A DNA stretch of 64,000 bases from Taiwanofungus camphoratus (taxonomy: Eukaryota; Basidiomycota; Agaricomycetes; Polyporales; Taiwanofungaceae): NCBI GenBank assembly GCA_003999685.1, contig CP021229.1:310001-374000 (forward strand), given 5' to 3'. Positions within the stretch are counted from its first letter, which is position 1. Each line of letters opens with the position of its first letter. The position numbers and the translations under genes are program-made. This document shows positions 1-11,785 of the stretch, piece by piece. A model generated the notes under the pieces. That model was given only the letters and a program-made list of their open reading frames with translations. It searched no databases and had not been told where the DNA came from.

Positions 1-459
1 TGGCCGACGTAATGGCGGCGCCCTGTGAGTCAAGTGTCTTTCTATCGGAATTATTGTCAGCGTACACCGGATGCGCGACGTTCATGCGTCATGACTGAGT
101 GTAAATGGCGGACATAGGGCTGTTCCGCTCGACGAACGTCCTTCACCACTATCGCGGTTTCACGCTCCCAGAGGGCCCTCGGTTCCATGCATACCTGGCC
201 CGTTTGTTCAGTCACCCAGCATTCGAGCGCACATGCAGTACGGAGAACCTGTATCTCGACAGCTATGAACGGTGAGGAGCCACCGCATCTTGGTCTTCTC
301 ATAGTCGAAAGTCGTGTTAATGACGATCGCGCAGGTATGCGCACAATCGCCCAAACACCAGTCAGGTAGCAAACGCCATCAATGCAGGGACTGCATTGCC
401 TTGACCTGAAGATCACATCAGTCATTTTACCGCCGGCAGGCAGCGCCAGTAGAGAATCA
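1..459. other. Left host flank, no recognised gene
   Basis: Chromosomal sequence to the left of the first LINE. Before that insertion it was continuous with the sequence from 18885 on. The longest frames (about 120 codons on the minus strand at 57-425 and 60 codons on the plus strand at 187-369) overlap each other and contain no motif I recognise. I make no gene call. Confidence 0.6.
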
Positions 460-474
460 TAGTAGGCAGCATTT
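460..474. repeat. Target-site duplication of LINE 1, left copy
   Basis: TAGTAGGCAGCATTT occurs here and again at 18870-18884. The left copy runs directly into a T-run (475-483), which is the poly(A) tail of the minus-strand LINE. The last two or three T bases are ambiguous between duplication and tail. A 15-bp match placed exactly at both ends of a LINE is strong evidence for target-primed insertion. Confidence 0.9.
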
Positions 475-971
475 TTTTTTTTTATTATAATCCTCGAGTT
501 TATACTCCATACGACGTAGGTACATGTAGAGTAATAATGATATTAAGTGGGCATCCGCGCCCGCATGAGCGGCACACCTACAGTTTTCGGTGTCCTCGTT
601 ATGTGGCGTGGGCATATAATCCAGCAAGGCCTGCAAAAGGAATGGTACAGTCATCCATAGGAAGCCATACCCGACCCCTGCCCGACCTGCTTTTCACGCT
701 CTATGTGTTTACCCGGCCCGGTTATCCCGTTCCGTCAGTAAATCACCTAAAGAACTGAGTATAGCCCTACAGGTTTCAGGCCTCAGTTATCGTTCGGGTA
801 GACGGGGGGGTCGTCGCGGATACTAGGTTCCGCTATCCCTTCGTCTATTCAATTATGGTACATTTCAAACGCCTTTGCTTCAGCGTCATACCATTCACAG
901 AAATCCCGGTATTTTCCACCCAGGGCGGTGGTCATACCAGGATCTAAATGTCGGTCCGCATGGAACCGCTG
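475..971 (-). other. LINE 1 3' untranslated region and A-tail
   Basis: Sequence between the ORF2 stop (972-974) and the T-run at 475-483, which reads as a poly(A) tail on the element strand. Small open frames here (for example 537-758 plus) have no recognisable content and are not called. Confidence 0.75.
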
Positions 972-3487
972 TCAAGCCGCTTGTCTTCCGACAGTGTGGC
1001 ACATAAGACGGGCATGAGTGAATGTTCTCGTGCGCGCAGCTTCAGCTTCAAGCAGAGATTCTGCCAGAATCTCTGCCCAATCAAAAGTGGAGACCATCGG
1101 GTTGAGCTGAAGGAACTCCATTATGTCATCCGGGGTCCATCCCTTTTGTTCAGGGGGCCCCATCAGAAGCGGATCATGAGGACCCTGTTGGCGCTTCGTC
1201 CTGATCCAGAATGGACAGTCGAAGAGCACATGTTCCCGAGTTTCCTCCGCTCCACATAAACAGAGGTGAGGGCCTGAGATATTGAATCTAGAGCAGTATT
1301 CACCGCCTGGGAAATGGTTGGTGAGCACACGACACATGCGTGCCACCTCCTTGTTGGACTTGCCTGCTACCTTTAAGACCCACGTGCCCTTAGCCGTGGT
1401 CCCGTGTAGCGGTAGGGCATCCTCAGTTACTTTCCATAACCAACGGCCGCAATAACTAGGGTTGTCGACTAACGTCCCCCAGCGCTTTTTGACCCTTGCC
1501 TTGACACGAGCAAGGGCCATTGATTGTGAGATGAATTCCGGTTGTGGATCATCCAATGCTTTCTTCAGGAGTTCATCAACGAACTCATTCTGAAATATGC
1601 CTTTATGGGAAGGGACCCAAAAAAGGACAATGCGTCGGCGTTCATCTGCATCGAGGAACGCTCGGACATGTTGAGAGGCCATGACCACCGCCATCTGCGA
1701 CGGCCCGACTTCCGGCTTGAAGATTCGGTCAAGTGCTGATTGGTTGTCGGAACAGACAATAAGGGTGGTGATATGGGCAGGGACGTCACGGACCACTTCA
1801 CGCAGCCCGTGCGCCAATGCCAACATCTCTGCATCAAAGCTCTGGATCTTGCCGGCCCTGAACTTCCCATGGGCAACGTGATCTTCCCCGTCAATGACGA
1901 GCCACGTGCTACCGGATCTCACTTGTGGCGCATTTGCATACAATCCATCAGTGAATAACATTCGCCCTTCTGGCTGGGCCAACTGGTGCCGGAATTCCGG
2001 CCACCAGGTGAACTCCAACTAGTCTGCAAATTCAGGTGAGCATTTGTTTGGACCTTTTCCGTCCAGGAACACCTGCTCGAAGCGATCAATGTACCGCTCC
2101 ACGACCCTTTCACCGGGCCACGCCTCCGGGTGGAGGGGTGCAAAGTCTTCTGATGACTGCCGCCCGATACGATCTATAAACGTCATGGGGGTGACAGCCT
2201 GTTTTTTGCCACGTCGCGAGTTAAGCGGCCATGGCGCAGTGATATTGGTGACGTTAGTCGCCCAATAAGGTGGAAGAGCAGCCCTCATTGGGTGCCCTTC
2301 ATGAACTCGCCTCGCTCTAAGCGCAGCTTTCTCCATGTATCGGTCGACCTGAATGCGGATGGGGACCAGCCCACCCAACATTTCCATCGCCCCGATCGGT
2401 GTGGTCTTAAAACAGCCGGTGATCCACCTAGCTGCTCTCGACTGGGCAGTCTGCAGTTCTTTTGCAGCCCATTTGAGGCCCTTCCACTGTGGATTCCACC
2501 ACAGTTGAGCGCCGTATAGCATTAATGGAACAATGTGCGCTATATAGAGCCGTCATTTGTTGATGGGATGGAATCCGTGTGCCGAATTGCTGAGCATGCG
2601 AAGTGCATTGCACGTGCTGGCCGCCTTATTGACGTAGAATCGCACGTGTGCATGGAAGCTAAGCTTGAGGTCTAAAAAGAACCCAAGATAGCGCATCGTG
2701 TCCTTTGCTCGCAAAGTGACATCATGTCCATCAGTCCGGATGGTTAGATCTGGGCCAAGGGGTCGGGAAGTCGAATACCCCTTCTGGCGCTTCCAGAAGT
2801 GCATCAACTCCAACTTATCTCCTTCGACGCCTAAACCTAAACGGTTCAGATCACCTACAAGATTATGGAAGACATCCACCAAAATGGCATTGTTTTTCAG
2901 GACAAGGGCTTGCGGGCTGTCATCAACAGTCTTCGGCGAAGCCACCATTATGAGACCGTCGTCCACGTAGAACTGAGTCCCTGTTCGGCCCGGTTGTACC
3001 AAATGGACTGGCGCCCACTTGTGTATGACCGGTGCAATGTAAACCCCAGATAAAATTGGGGATAAACTTGATCCTTGGCTGACTCCGACATCAAAGTCAG
3101 ATGGATCGGTCAAGGTACCATTGAACAAGAATCGGGTTTTTCGCCCAATCAAGTAATTTGCCATGAAATTACAGAGCTTGCTATTGAAGCCCTGCTTTCG
3201 CATGATTCCTACCAGCGCATCATGATTGATGGACGGGTAGAACTGTGACACATCGAGCAATAGCACCAATGGGATAAGGTTGCGCGCCCATGCCTCTTTG
3301 ACATTGTGCACTAATTGAATGCCAGTGTCAGTGGTGCTATGTTGCATAGCCCCACCAAACTGACATGGGTGTAGGATTCCCCACTTCTGGGCATCCCACT
3401 GCATTTATTTGGCAATGATCTTCTTGAACAATTTGCCAAAACAATTCAGCAAGCAGATAGGCCTATAGGCCTTCGCTAGCGTATAGT
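972..3487 (-). pseudogene. LINE 1 ORF2, 3' part: reverse transcriptase, RNase H, CCHC tail
   Basis: This is the C-terminal two thirds of ORF2. The RT fingers segment (DYTLAKAYRPI, near 3480) lies beside the Gypsy insertion. It is followed by the FGGAMQHSTTD region, the LLLDVSQFYPSINH block and the catalytic YVDD box (about 2960). RNase H spans about 1960-1550, with acidic residues in LFTDG, DAEMLALAHG and CSDNQSAL and a final WVPSHKGIFQNEFVDE. The C-terminal zinc motif (CLCGAEETREHVLFDC, about 1260) is typical of LINEs with RNase H. The frame is the same throughout, with stops at 3405-3407 (TAA), 2553-2555 (TGA) and 2019-2021 (TAG). All three can be explained by C-to-T on the coding strand. 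With the 5' part the frame length is an exact multiple of three (about 1438 codons). Confidence 0.92.
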
Positions 3488-3491
3488 CCAG

Positions 3492-5009
3492 TGATAGGCA
3501 CCAGGCCCTTCTAGGCCCCGCGGAGTGCCCTCACTCGACCCTAGGACCTTAGTCATGGCTTCGACGCCACTCGACGTGTCCGATACAGCCCGAAAAGCCA
3601 CCGCGGGACTCTCCGATAGCCTCGAATCACGCCACCACCACTCCGCCAGTTCCGGTCTGGTGTTCCGGTGTACCGGTCCCTCTACGCACAATACGCCACA
3701 CGCAGTTGCCACTCAATGTCCTCGCACGTGACCGGTCTCGCCACTCTGATATCGCTCGATTTGCTACGACGCGCCACTTGATGTACTCGATAACGCTACA
3801 GCCCCAGGTCTTGTCTTAGTATATTTCATGCCACTCCATAGTTCATAGTACGCAAGTAGTTAGGATGCCACTCGTACTATGCCACTCCCAATGCGCCTTA
3901 CATTATAGTACAGTAGTATAAACACGATGTATGGTGTCTCGGAACTGATACAAGCTGGTATCAACGACCGGAAAGCCTCGAACGTGAGGACCTGGCCACT
4001 AGAGATAGTAGTGAGGCTTTATGGACACTGCGTATGTCCTCCTGGGCGAAGTCGATAGAGTCGAGCGAGTACTCAGGTACGAAGCGAGAGGTCGCAAGAT
4101 ACGAGTATAAGATTGCTAGTGGTAACTAGCTACTTGGTAACCAGATCGAACTTAAGGTCCGACCTACAAAGTACAGGGCCTTATATACGTATTCTACTCT
4201 GCGCACGGACCATGGCACGTGGTCTAAGAATCAGCATGAGTAAGCGTAAGTAAGGCGATATGAGTCATCGGGCCGTATTAGCAATCAGTAAACGTAGGAC
4301 GGAATGTGTAAGCGGGGCCCGATATGAGTCAGAGTCCATGAGTAACCGGGGCCCGTACCGTAAGCAGTGATGAGTCACGACGCTGCGTGAAGAAGCTGGG
4401 CCTACCGGAGGCTCGTCCTAGAAGCGAAAGGTCACGGGACCGATCCGAGGTCCGACCGATAAGATATGCGATGAAAGAAATTGTATCAGGAACAACAGAG
4501 AAGTTTTCCCCCATCCTACAGAGCTCAAGAAGAGCACCTTCGATTTAGTCACCTACTGCGTCCTTCCGTCTTCGATTACGTTCGAAGAGTTGCGTCTACT
4601 ATCCGCCTTCTACAGTATTCTGAAGGGTTGCGTCTCGTCCGTCTTTGACATCAGTCAAAGAAGTTGCGTTCAGTCTTACGTCCGCCTTCGAGCCACATCG
4701 AAGGGTTGCGCTAGCATCTCTCTCTAACCCAAGTCCGCCTTCTACAGTATTTTGAAGGGCTGCGTATCAGCTAAGTTCTCACGTTTAAGCCTCTCCCTAG
4801 TATAGTACAGCATAGTAGCGCATCGAAGCTACGTCGAGCAGTCGCGACACACGTAGAAGGTCGTCGAAGACCTTCGTAGACGTCTCTCGATCCATTTGAG
4901 ATCGGGAACTCTTTGCTGCTGACTCTCCCCTCCACACTAACTAGTTCTATAGCCTTCCAGCTTCTCTAGGTCGTACCCAGTAGAGGTTGGAGTGCTATAG
5001 TGCGCATCA
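3492..5009 (+). repeat. Gypsy-1 left LTR (contains a solo LTR)
   Basis: Begins TGATAGGC and ends GCGCATCA, matching 13398-14377 once the nested 543-bp insert and its duplication are removed (about 970 bp remain). The sequence just inside, from 5014, begins TGGAGCCC, as expected for a tRNA-type primer site. I cannot name the tRNA. Confidence 0.93.
3946..4488 (-). mobile_element. Solo LTR of a Gypsy-2-related family inside the Gypsy-1 left LTR
   Basis: A 543-bp insert absent from the other two Gypsy-1-family LTRs, with perfect terminal inverted repeats TGATACAA / TTGTATCA and a 5-bp duplication GGAAC (3941-3945 and 4489-4493). On the minus strand it begins like the Gypsy-2 LTR and shares its TATA-like stretch and the following GACCTTAAGT..GATCT..GTTACC block. 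It is therefore a diverged relative of that family. The internal part was presumably lost by LTR-LTR recombination. This is the third level of nesting at this spot. Confidence 0.9.
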
Positions 5010-5024
5010 TTTCTGGAGCCCACC

Positions 5025-7097
5025 GTGAGGGGATTTCAGGCAAGGAATCCGCCGCTTTCAGATTTGCCGAAGACGTCTCCAGTATTCACTCGCTCACAAG
5101 CACGTGAGGCTGCCAGTCGTAGCGCAAGCGAAAACCTCGACAACAGTTCTACCACCCTTTCCACAACTCCTGACACCTTCGAGGAAGAAGACCTCGTAGA
5201 TCACGAGCTAGAGTTTCCTTCAACCTCCGACAAACGTACTTCGTCTCCCGAGCTTCTAGGGCTATCTACGCCAGAAGTCAACCTCTTGTCCCCCGATCCC
5301 TACAAACAGTCTGGTTCATCGCCTGACCCAGAGGACCCAGTAGAATCAACATCGCATACCGCTATCCCCACTACTACGACTCTACCCTCGTCCCAGCAGA
5401 CCGTTACTCCGTACATTCTTCCCAGTTCTTTGAATCACCCCACACCAGCCACCGTCAATCCCTCTAAACCTACAATGAATCAGAACGCGGCACCTACGCC
5501 ATTTATGCCCCCTCGAGGCCATTCGACAGCCCCCATCTTCGATCCGACAGAAGTCCGATCGCTTCGACGTTACTTTCAGGACATCGAAGTCTTATTCACC
5601 CAGTGCAGAATAGTCGATGACGCAGAAAAGAAGTCATGGGCCATTCGTTACCCCTCGATCGACGTCGCAGACCTATGGGAAACCCTCAAATCCTTTTCTG
5701 ATCAGATCAAGACATACGCACAGTGGAAAGCCAACGTCCTAGCACTCTACCCAGGTACTGATGACACCAGGAAATGGTCCCTTGCAGACATGGACCAGTT
5801 GATTGGGGAGTGCACACGCATTGGAATTCATAACGCCGCAGACCTCGGAAGCTACTACCGTGACTTCGTATCTATTACGAAGCACCTAATCACGCAACGA
5901 CAACTCTCCGACATCGAACAGAGTCGAGCGTTCCTACGAGGCTTCCAGCCTTCTCTACTCGCACGACTCGAGGCCCGACTTCACCTGAAACATCCTGACC
6001 ACTATCCTGATGACCCCTATCCACTTTCCGATATTCACGCAGTGGCCACGTTCATTCTTCACGGTACTTTGAGTACGCCGACAGTCGCAGCACCGCAGAC
6101 AACAACTTCAACAACTACCCCGCCCGGCATGATTAAGACCGAAGACATCTCAACGATCATCGAGAGCCTATCGAAGACCATCGCCACCCTTATTCAGCCC
6201 AGTAGTAACAAATCGAACGTAGCCGCTAGGCTCCCGTCAACCCAAGGTGGTACAGAACAGACCTGCCACTTTTGCGGTGACCAGAACCATAGTATTCGAA
6301 GCTGCCCGCACGTAGAAGCAGACATAGCCGCCGGGAAATGCAAGCGTAACATCGAAGGAAAGGTCGTACTCCCAAACGGTCTATTCATCCCACGTAGTAT
6401 CCCTGGCATTATGATCCGCGACCGCCTCTACGAGTGGATTCGCCGCAACACGCCAGCAGCACTTGGCCTGCTCTACGGCATCAACGAACAAGCCAGCGTC
6501 CAGACCTTCACGCTCAACACGGAAGGAAGAATCGAAGCCCTCAAAAGAGAGCTCCTACAGCTTCGAAAACGTAGGGAGGTCTTCGACGGCATCGAGATTT
6601 TACAGCGCAAGAAACCTACTACGACAGCGCCGCAGACCACAGAAGTTTCTGATATGACCCCCATCTCACGCAGTACCAACAATCCAGCGCCTGACACAGT
6701 CAAGTCAGCCACTCCTACCGCAGTCCCAGTCCCAGCAACCCCAGCTAAACCTTCAACGAGTACCTCTGCACCTTCGACGATCCCCGCAGCTATAGTTCCC
6801 CCGCTGTCCGTACCCTCGACACAGCCTGCTACCGTATCTACTCCATCAGCGCCCCCAGTCCATCCCTTTGCAAATGCTCGAGACGCGACCTACGCTCCGC
6901 TGAACCTTCGAAACTTCGCTACGCCGCCTAAGCCTTCGAACGACAAGGGCAAGGACCCAGCTTACAAGACCATAGTTCCCATCCATCAGCCCAAGCTAGC
7001 CGACGACATCTTCGCGCGCTCAATGAGAGCTCCTCTCGTCACGCTGATGCCAGAAGAACTCCTTTCGATCTTGCCCGACGTACGCAATAGGTATTGA
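5025..7097 (+). pseudogene. Gypsy-1 gag
   Basis: Long frame beginning just inside the LTR. It has a Ser/Thr/Pro-rich N-terminal third, then a retrotransposon capsid-like region (about residues 165-340, around FDPTEVRSLRRYFQDIEVLF), and a CCHC zinc knuckle CHFCGDQNHSIRSC near 6260. A Pro/Thr/Ala-rich tail follows. The start is uncertain because the annotated first residue is not at an ATG. The fossil protein would have been the structural nucleocapsid precursor. TTCGA-type motifs are unusually frequent here and in pol. Confidence 0.85.
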
Positions 7098-7170
7098 GAA
7101 GCAGTTACACCCAAGCGAGTATCAGCGGAACCCGTCAATGCGGCACACATCGTAGAGATTACCGACGAAG

Positions 7171-10100
7171 ATGAAGCAAAAGAGGTACACCAGCTATCTT
7201 GCTCAGGTGCAGCACTACAGCCAGGAGCTACTATCGTCCCTGATCCCTACGAAACTTATCTCAAGCACGTCCCACATGGCGAACATCCCGCTGATCTCAC
7301 GGTTGCCCGCGACTCGAACGCTATCCGTTCGATCTATGCGCTCGTCGACAATAAAGAGCAGATCGAATGCATCGTAGATCCAGGCTCACAAATCGTAGCA
7401 ATGTCGGAGAAAGTCTGTTTAGGCCTGAAGCTTCTCTTCGACCCTACGATACAGTTAAACATGCAGTCCGCCAACGGTGAAGTAGACCGATCTCTAGGGC
7501 TCGTATGCAACGTACCCTTCCAAATTGGTGAGGTAGTGTTATATCTTCAGGCTCACGTCATTCGAAACGCAGCATACGACATTCTTCTCGGACGACCCTT
7601 CGACGTCCTTACGCAAAGCATCGTAAAGAACTTCGCGAATGAAGAACAAACCATCACGATAGTATGTCCCAACTCCGGTGAAACCCTCACAATTCCTACG
7701 TATCCACGCAGAAAACCACACTTTCGACCGCAACATCATAGAAGCTGTCCACATGCGGGTTTTCACGCTTCAAGGATTTGATACCCCATCGTCAAGGAGA
7801 AGCAGCCCTAGTCATCGACTACGATGGGGCAAAGTCAAGTATTTCTTTCATCGCTCCGATAAATTCTTCGATCTCCGGCGCAGTCCAGTCTCTTTATCTC
7901 TCTGCTTGTTCTTCAGTCTCCTCACATTTGCAGTCTCTCTATACCGCAGACACAAAAGCATCCAGTACGGCCACATTGAACGCTTCAACGTGGGCTTTGA
8001 CACTTCTATTTTCAGCCCCTTTTGCTTCGCTTCCTAATCCGTCCTCTTCGAACTCTTCGAATCGCGCTTCGACCTCTCAGCTTCTTAATTCCATTCATCC
8101 GACATCTTCTACGTCGACTCACGAAACCTACACAGCTACTAAGAAGTACAAGCCAGTCGCACTCAAGACTCGTCCCGTTCTAGGAGCGGTCCCCAAACGG
8201 TTTTGAATAGTTCGAGACATTAAGGGGGACCCCCTTTCCATTATGCCAGTACTCTCAACTAATCCCCCGCCCTTCGAACCTACTGGCCGTTATACGTGTG
8301 AACGCTTCGAAATTACGGAGAAGCTTCACGATGGCACCTTCCTGCTCCCCGACGAGCGTCGAGTTCTTCATCACTTCATGTGCTTGCACAACGAAGCCTT
8401 CGCATGGACCGACGAAGAAAGGGGATGCTTCAAACCAGAGTACTTCCCTCCCGTAGATTTCCCCGTCATACCACATACGCCCTGGGTGCAGAAGAATATC
8501 CCAATTCCACCCGGGATCTACAATCAAGTCTGCGCAATAATCAAGCGAAAGATCGACGCAGGTGTCTACGAGCCTTCGAACTCGTCGTACCGATTGCATT
8601 GGTTCTGCGTAGTAAAAAAGGACGGGAAATCTCTTCGACTTGTACACTCCCTCGAGCCCCTTAACACAGTTACTATACAGCACTCCAGCGTACCACCAAC
8701 GCCAGAATATCTCGCAGAACAGTTTGGAGGAAGACCGTGCGGCAGCATGCTCGACCTCTACGTAGGCTACGATGAACGACTCATCGCGGAGTCTTCAAGA
8801 GACCTTACGACGTTCCAAACTCCCTACGGTGCCATGCGACTCGTCACCCTTCCGATGGGTTGGACGAACTCAGTCCCTATATTCCACAATGACGTCACGC
8901 ACATTCTACAACCCGAAATCCCGCACTCTACAGTCTCCTACATCGACGACGTTCCAGTCAAAGGCCCCGCATCTGACTACAACGACGAGCGGCTGCCTTC
9001 GAACCATGGGATTCGAAGATTCGTATGGGAACACTTCGAAAACTTGAATTGAATCGTTACTCGAATGCGCTACGCAGGAGGAACCTTCTCCGGCATAAAG
9101 AGCGTTCTAATCTCACGCGAAATCATGGTCATAGGACACCGGTGTACTCCTGAAGGATGGTTGCCCGACGACTCTTGAGTCTCAGCAATACGCAACTGGG
9201 GCCCCTGCGCTACGCTCTCCGATGTTCGAGCGTTTCTAGGAACTATCGGAGTTGTTCGAATCTTCATACGCAACTTCGCCCATCGTGCCGATGCCCTCGT
9301 ACGCCTTACGAGGAAGGACGTAGAGTTTGAATTCGGTCCTGAGCAAATCGTAGCACAAGAAGACCTCAAGGACGCTCTACTCTCCTCCCCCACACTACGA
9401 GCTATCAACTACAATTCCCCGTCCCCCGTAATCCTCGCAGTCGACACTTCATTCATTGCAGTTGGGTACCACCTTTGTCAGTGCGACAAAGCCAACACTC
9501 GAATCCGCTACTACAACCGCTTTGGCTCTATCACGCTGAACGATCGCGAGCGAAGGTTCTCTCAACCTAAACTCGAGATCTACGGTCTATTCCGCGCCCT
9601 TCGATCCCTTCGACTTTACCTTATCGGTGTTCGAAACCTCATCGTAGAAGTCGATGCTCGCTACATTAAAGGCATGCTCAAGAACCCAGATATCGCCCCC
9701 AGCGCAAGCATCAACCGCTGGATAGTAGCCATCCTCACATTCCACTTCACGATAGTACATGTTCCTGGTACAATGCATGGCCCCGATGGTCTCTCTCGAT
9801 GTACACCACAGCCAGGTGACGCGGTCGTAGAAGAAATCGACGAAGACTTCGACGACTGGATTGATCACATGCACTCCTTTGTACATCAGATACTACCTCC
9901 CCCTCATGCCCCTACGATGTCCGTTCTAACCAACGCAGAAGCCAAGGATGGCTCCAATTTCAAAAAGGAGGAAGATAGCTACGAAATCGTCCCACGTTCA
10001 GAGCAAGCGCAGCTCACAGATGCAAGACTCGATGAGGTCCTCGAGTTTCATTGAACGCTTTCGAAGCCAGAAGGCATTTCGGACAGCGAATACGAAGGGT

Positions 10101-11317
10101 TTCTCAAGTACTGCGTGCTGTTCTTCCTGGATAATGACACTCTATGGCGAAAAGACAACCACGGCACGCACAAGTTGGTCGTCAAGCCTGGCGATCGCCT
10201 TCGAATCCTTCGAGAATGTCACGACCGCACCGCTCATCAGGGCATCTACGCAACAAAAGTCTTCGTCAACGAACAATTTTGGTGGCCGTTCCACTACGCA
10301 GATATAGCATGGTTCGTTCGAACATGCCATCTATGCCAGTCTCGTCAAGTTCAGCAAATCCTTATTCCCCCTACCGTCGCAATGCCCGCCCCTATCTTCG
10401 CAAAGATACATATCGATACGATGCATATGCCCACATCAGGTGGATACAAATACCTCGTACAAGGAAGATGCTCTCTCACGACGTACCCGGAGTTTTGAAT
10501 GCTTCGAAAAGAAACAGCATCAGCGCTCGCCGACTGAATCTTCGAAGACATCCTCTGTCGATGGGGCGCACTCAGCGAGATCGTTACGGACAATGGTGCA
10601 GTGTTTATCAAAGCGGCAGACTATCTGTCGAAGAAATACCACATCAACCACATTTGAATCAGCGGCTACAACTCTAGAGCGAACGGACTCGTCGAACGAC
10701 CGCACTTCAGCACAAGACAAGCCTTGTTCAAAACCGCCGACGGAGACGAGAAGAAGTGGTCTTGCGTGGCGTACTTCGTATTCTGGTCCGAACGCATTAC
10801 GACTCGACGACGCATGGGTTGCTCACCGTACTTTGCGGTAACGGGCACCCACCCCCTCATCCCTCTCGACATCGTAGAAGCCATGTACCTTCAGCCCCCT
10901 CCCACTTCAATTCTTTCTACGACAGATCTCATCACACGTAGAACAATCGTGCTCCAGAAGCGCGTAGAGCAAGTAGCCGAACTCAGCTCGAAGGTCTACG
11001 AAGCCCATCGAACAGCAGCACTTCGCTTCGAAAAGGAGCACGAGCACTCGATCAAGGACTTTAATTTCAAACGTGGAGACTTAGTGCTCGTACGAAACAT
11101 GAAGATCGAGAAGTCCCTGAATAGCAAGATGCACCCCCGCTACTTAGGCCCCCTCATCGTTGTCTCACGCAACAAGGGCGGCACGTACATCATCTGCGAA
11201 CTGAACGGCACAGTCCTCGATCGGCCCATCGCAGCATTTCGAGTCATCCCCTACTTCGCTCGACAATCCATCCCTATCCCAGACAACCTAGAAGACATCT
11301 CAACTGAGCATCTTTGA
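7171..11317 (+). pseudogene. Gypsy-1 pol region (protease, RT, RNase H, integrase)
   Basis: Fossil pol in several separate frames. Recognisable parts are an aspartic protease (VDPGSQIV, then LLGRPFDV, about 7370-7620), a Ty3-type reverse transcriptase with YIDD (about 8240-9050), and an RNase H region up to the FTIVHVPGTMHGPDGLSR block (about 9740-9800). The integrase has an HHCC finger (about 10200-10350) and a C-terminal region ending at 11317. The order protease-RT-RNase H-integrase defines Ty3/Gypsy. I see no chromodomain. The region is broken and not expected to be functional. Confidence 0.87.
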
Positions 11318-11785
11318 GAACTTGAACGATCCAATTCGCTCGGCGACGACGACGATGACATCGTCGAAGATGTCGAAGAAAGCGAGCAGTAGAAGCCCCT
11401 GTCTCTTTACTTATACTACTACGATGCGTACTTTCAACAGTCTCTTTTCTCTTACTATATGCTTGATTTCACCTCTCTTTCTATTTGATCTAGCGTCATT
11501 TTTACCTGTACCATACACGATTCAACTTGACTAAGTCGCGATATTGCTTCGACGTTCTACGAACGTTTCGATTTGAACGTTGCGTGGAGGCTCACATTCT
11601 ACGAGTCCTCCTAGGCAGTGATGACAAACTGAGCCTACCAATGCTACCATTTTTCTTACCAAGTCCTTCGATATGTTCTTCTTCTTCGAACACTTCTATT
11701 TCCTTCTAACACGCATTTCACAATTGGGACAAAGAATGTTTAATTTTCTATAGTACAAAGACCACGACCCACCACAAGACAACGA
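11318..11785. other. Gypsy-1 spacer between integrase and antisense cluster
   Basis: About 470 bp, T- and CT-rich, between the end of pol (plus strand) and the end of the antisense cluster (minus strand). The two gene blocks are tail to tail, so this stretch probably holds both 3' ends. No gene seen. Confidence 0.5.

Noticed and set aside
1542-2519. Plus-strand frames opposite the LINE 1 RNase H and RT
   Set aside because: Shadows of the minus-strand LINE coding sequence.
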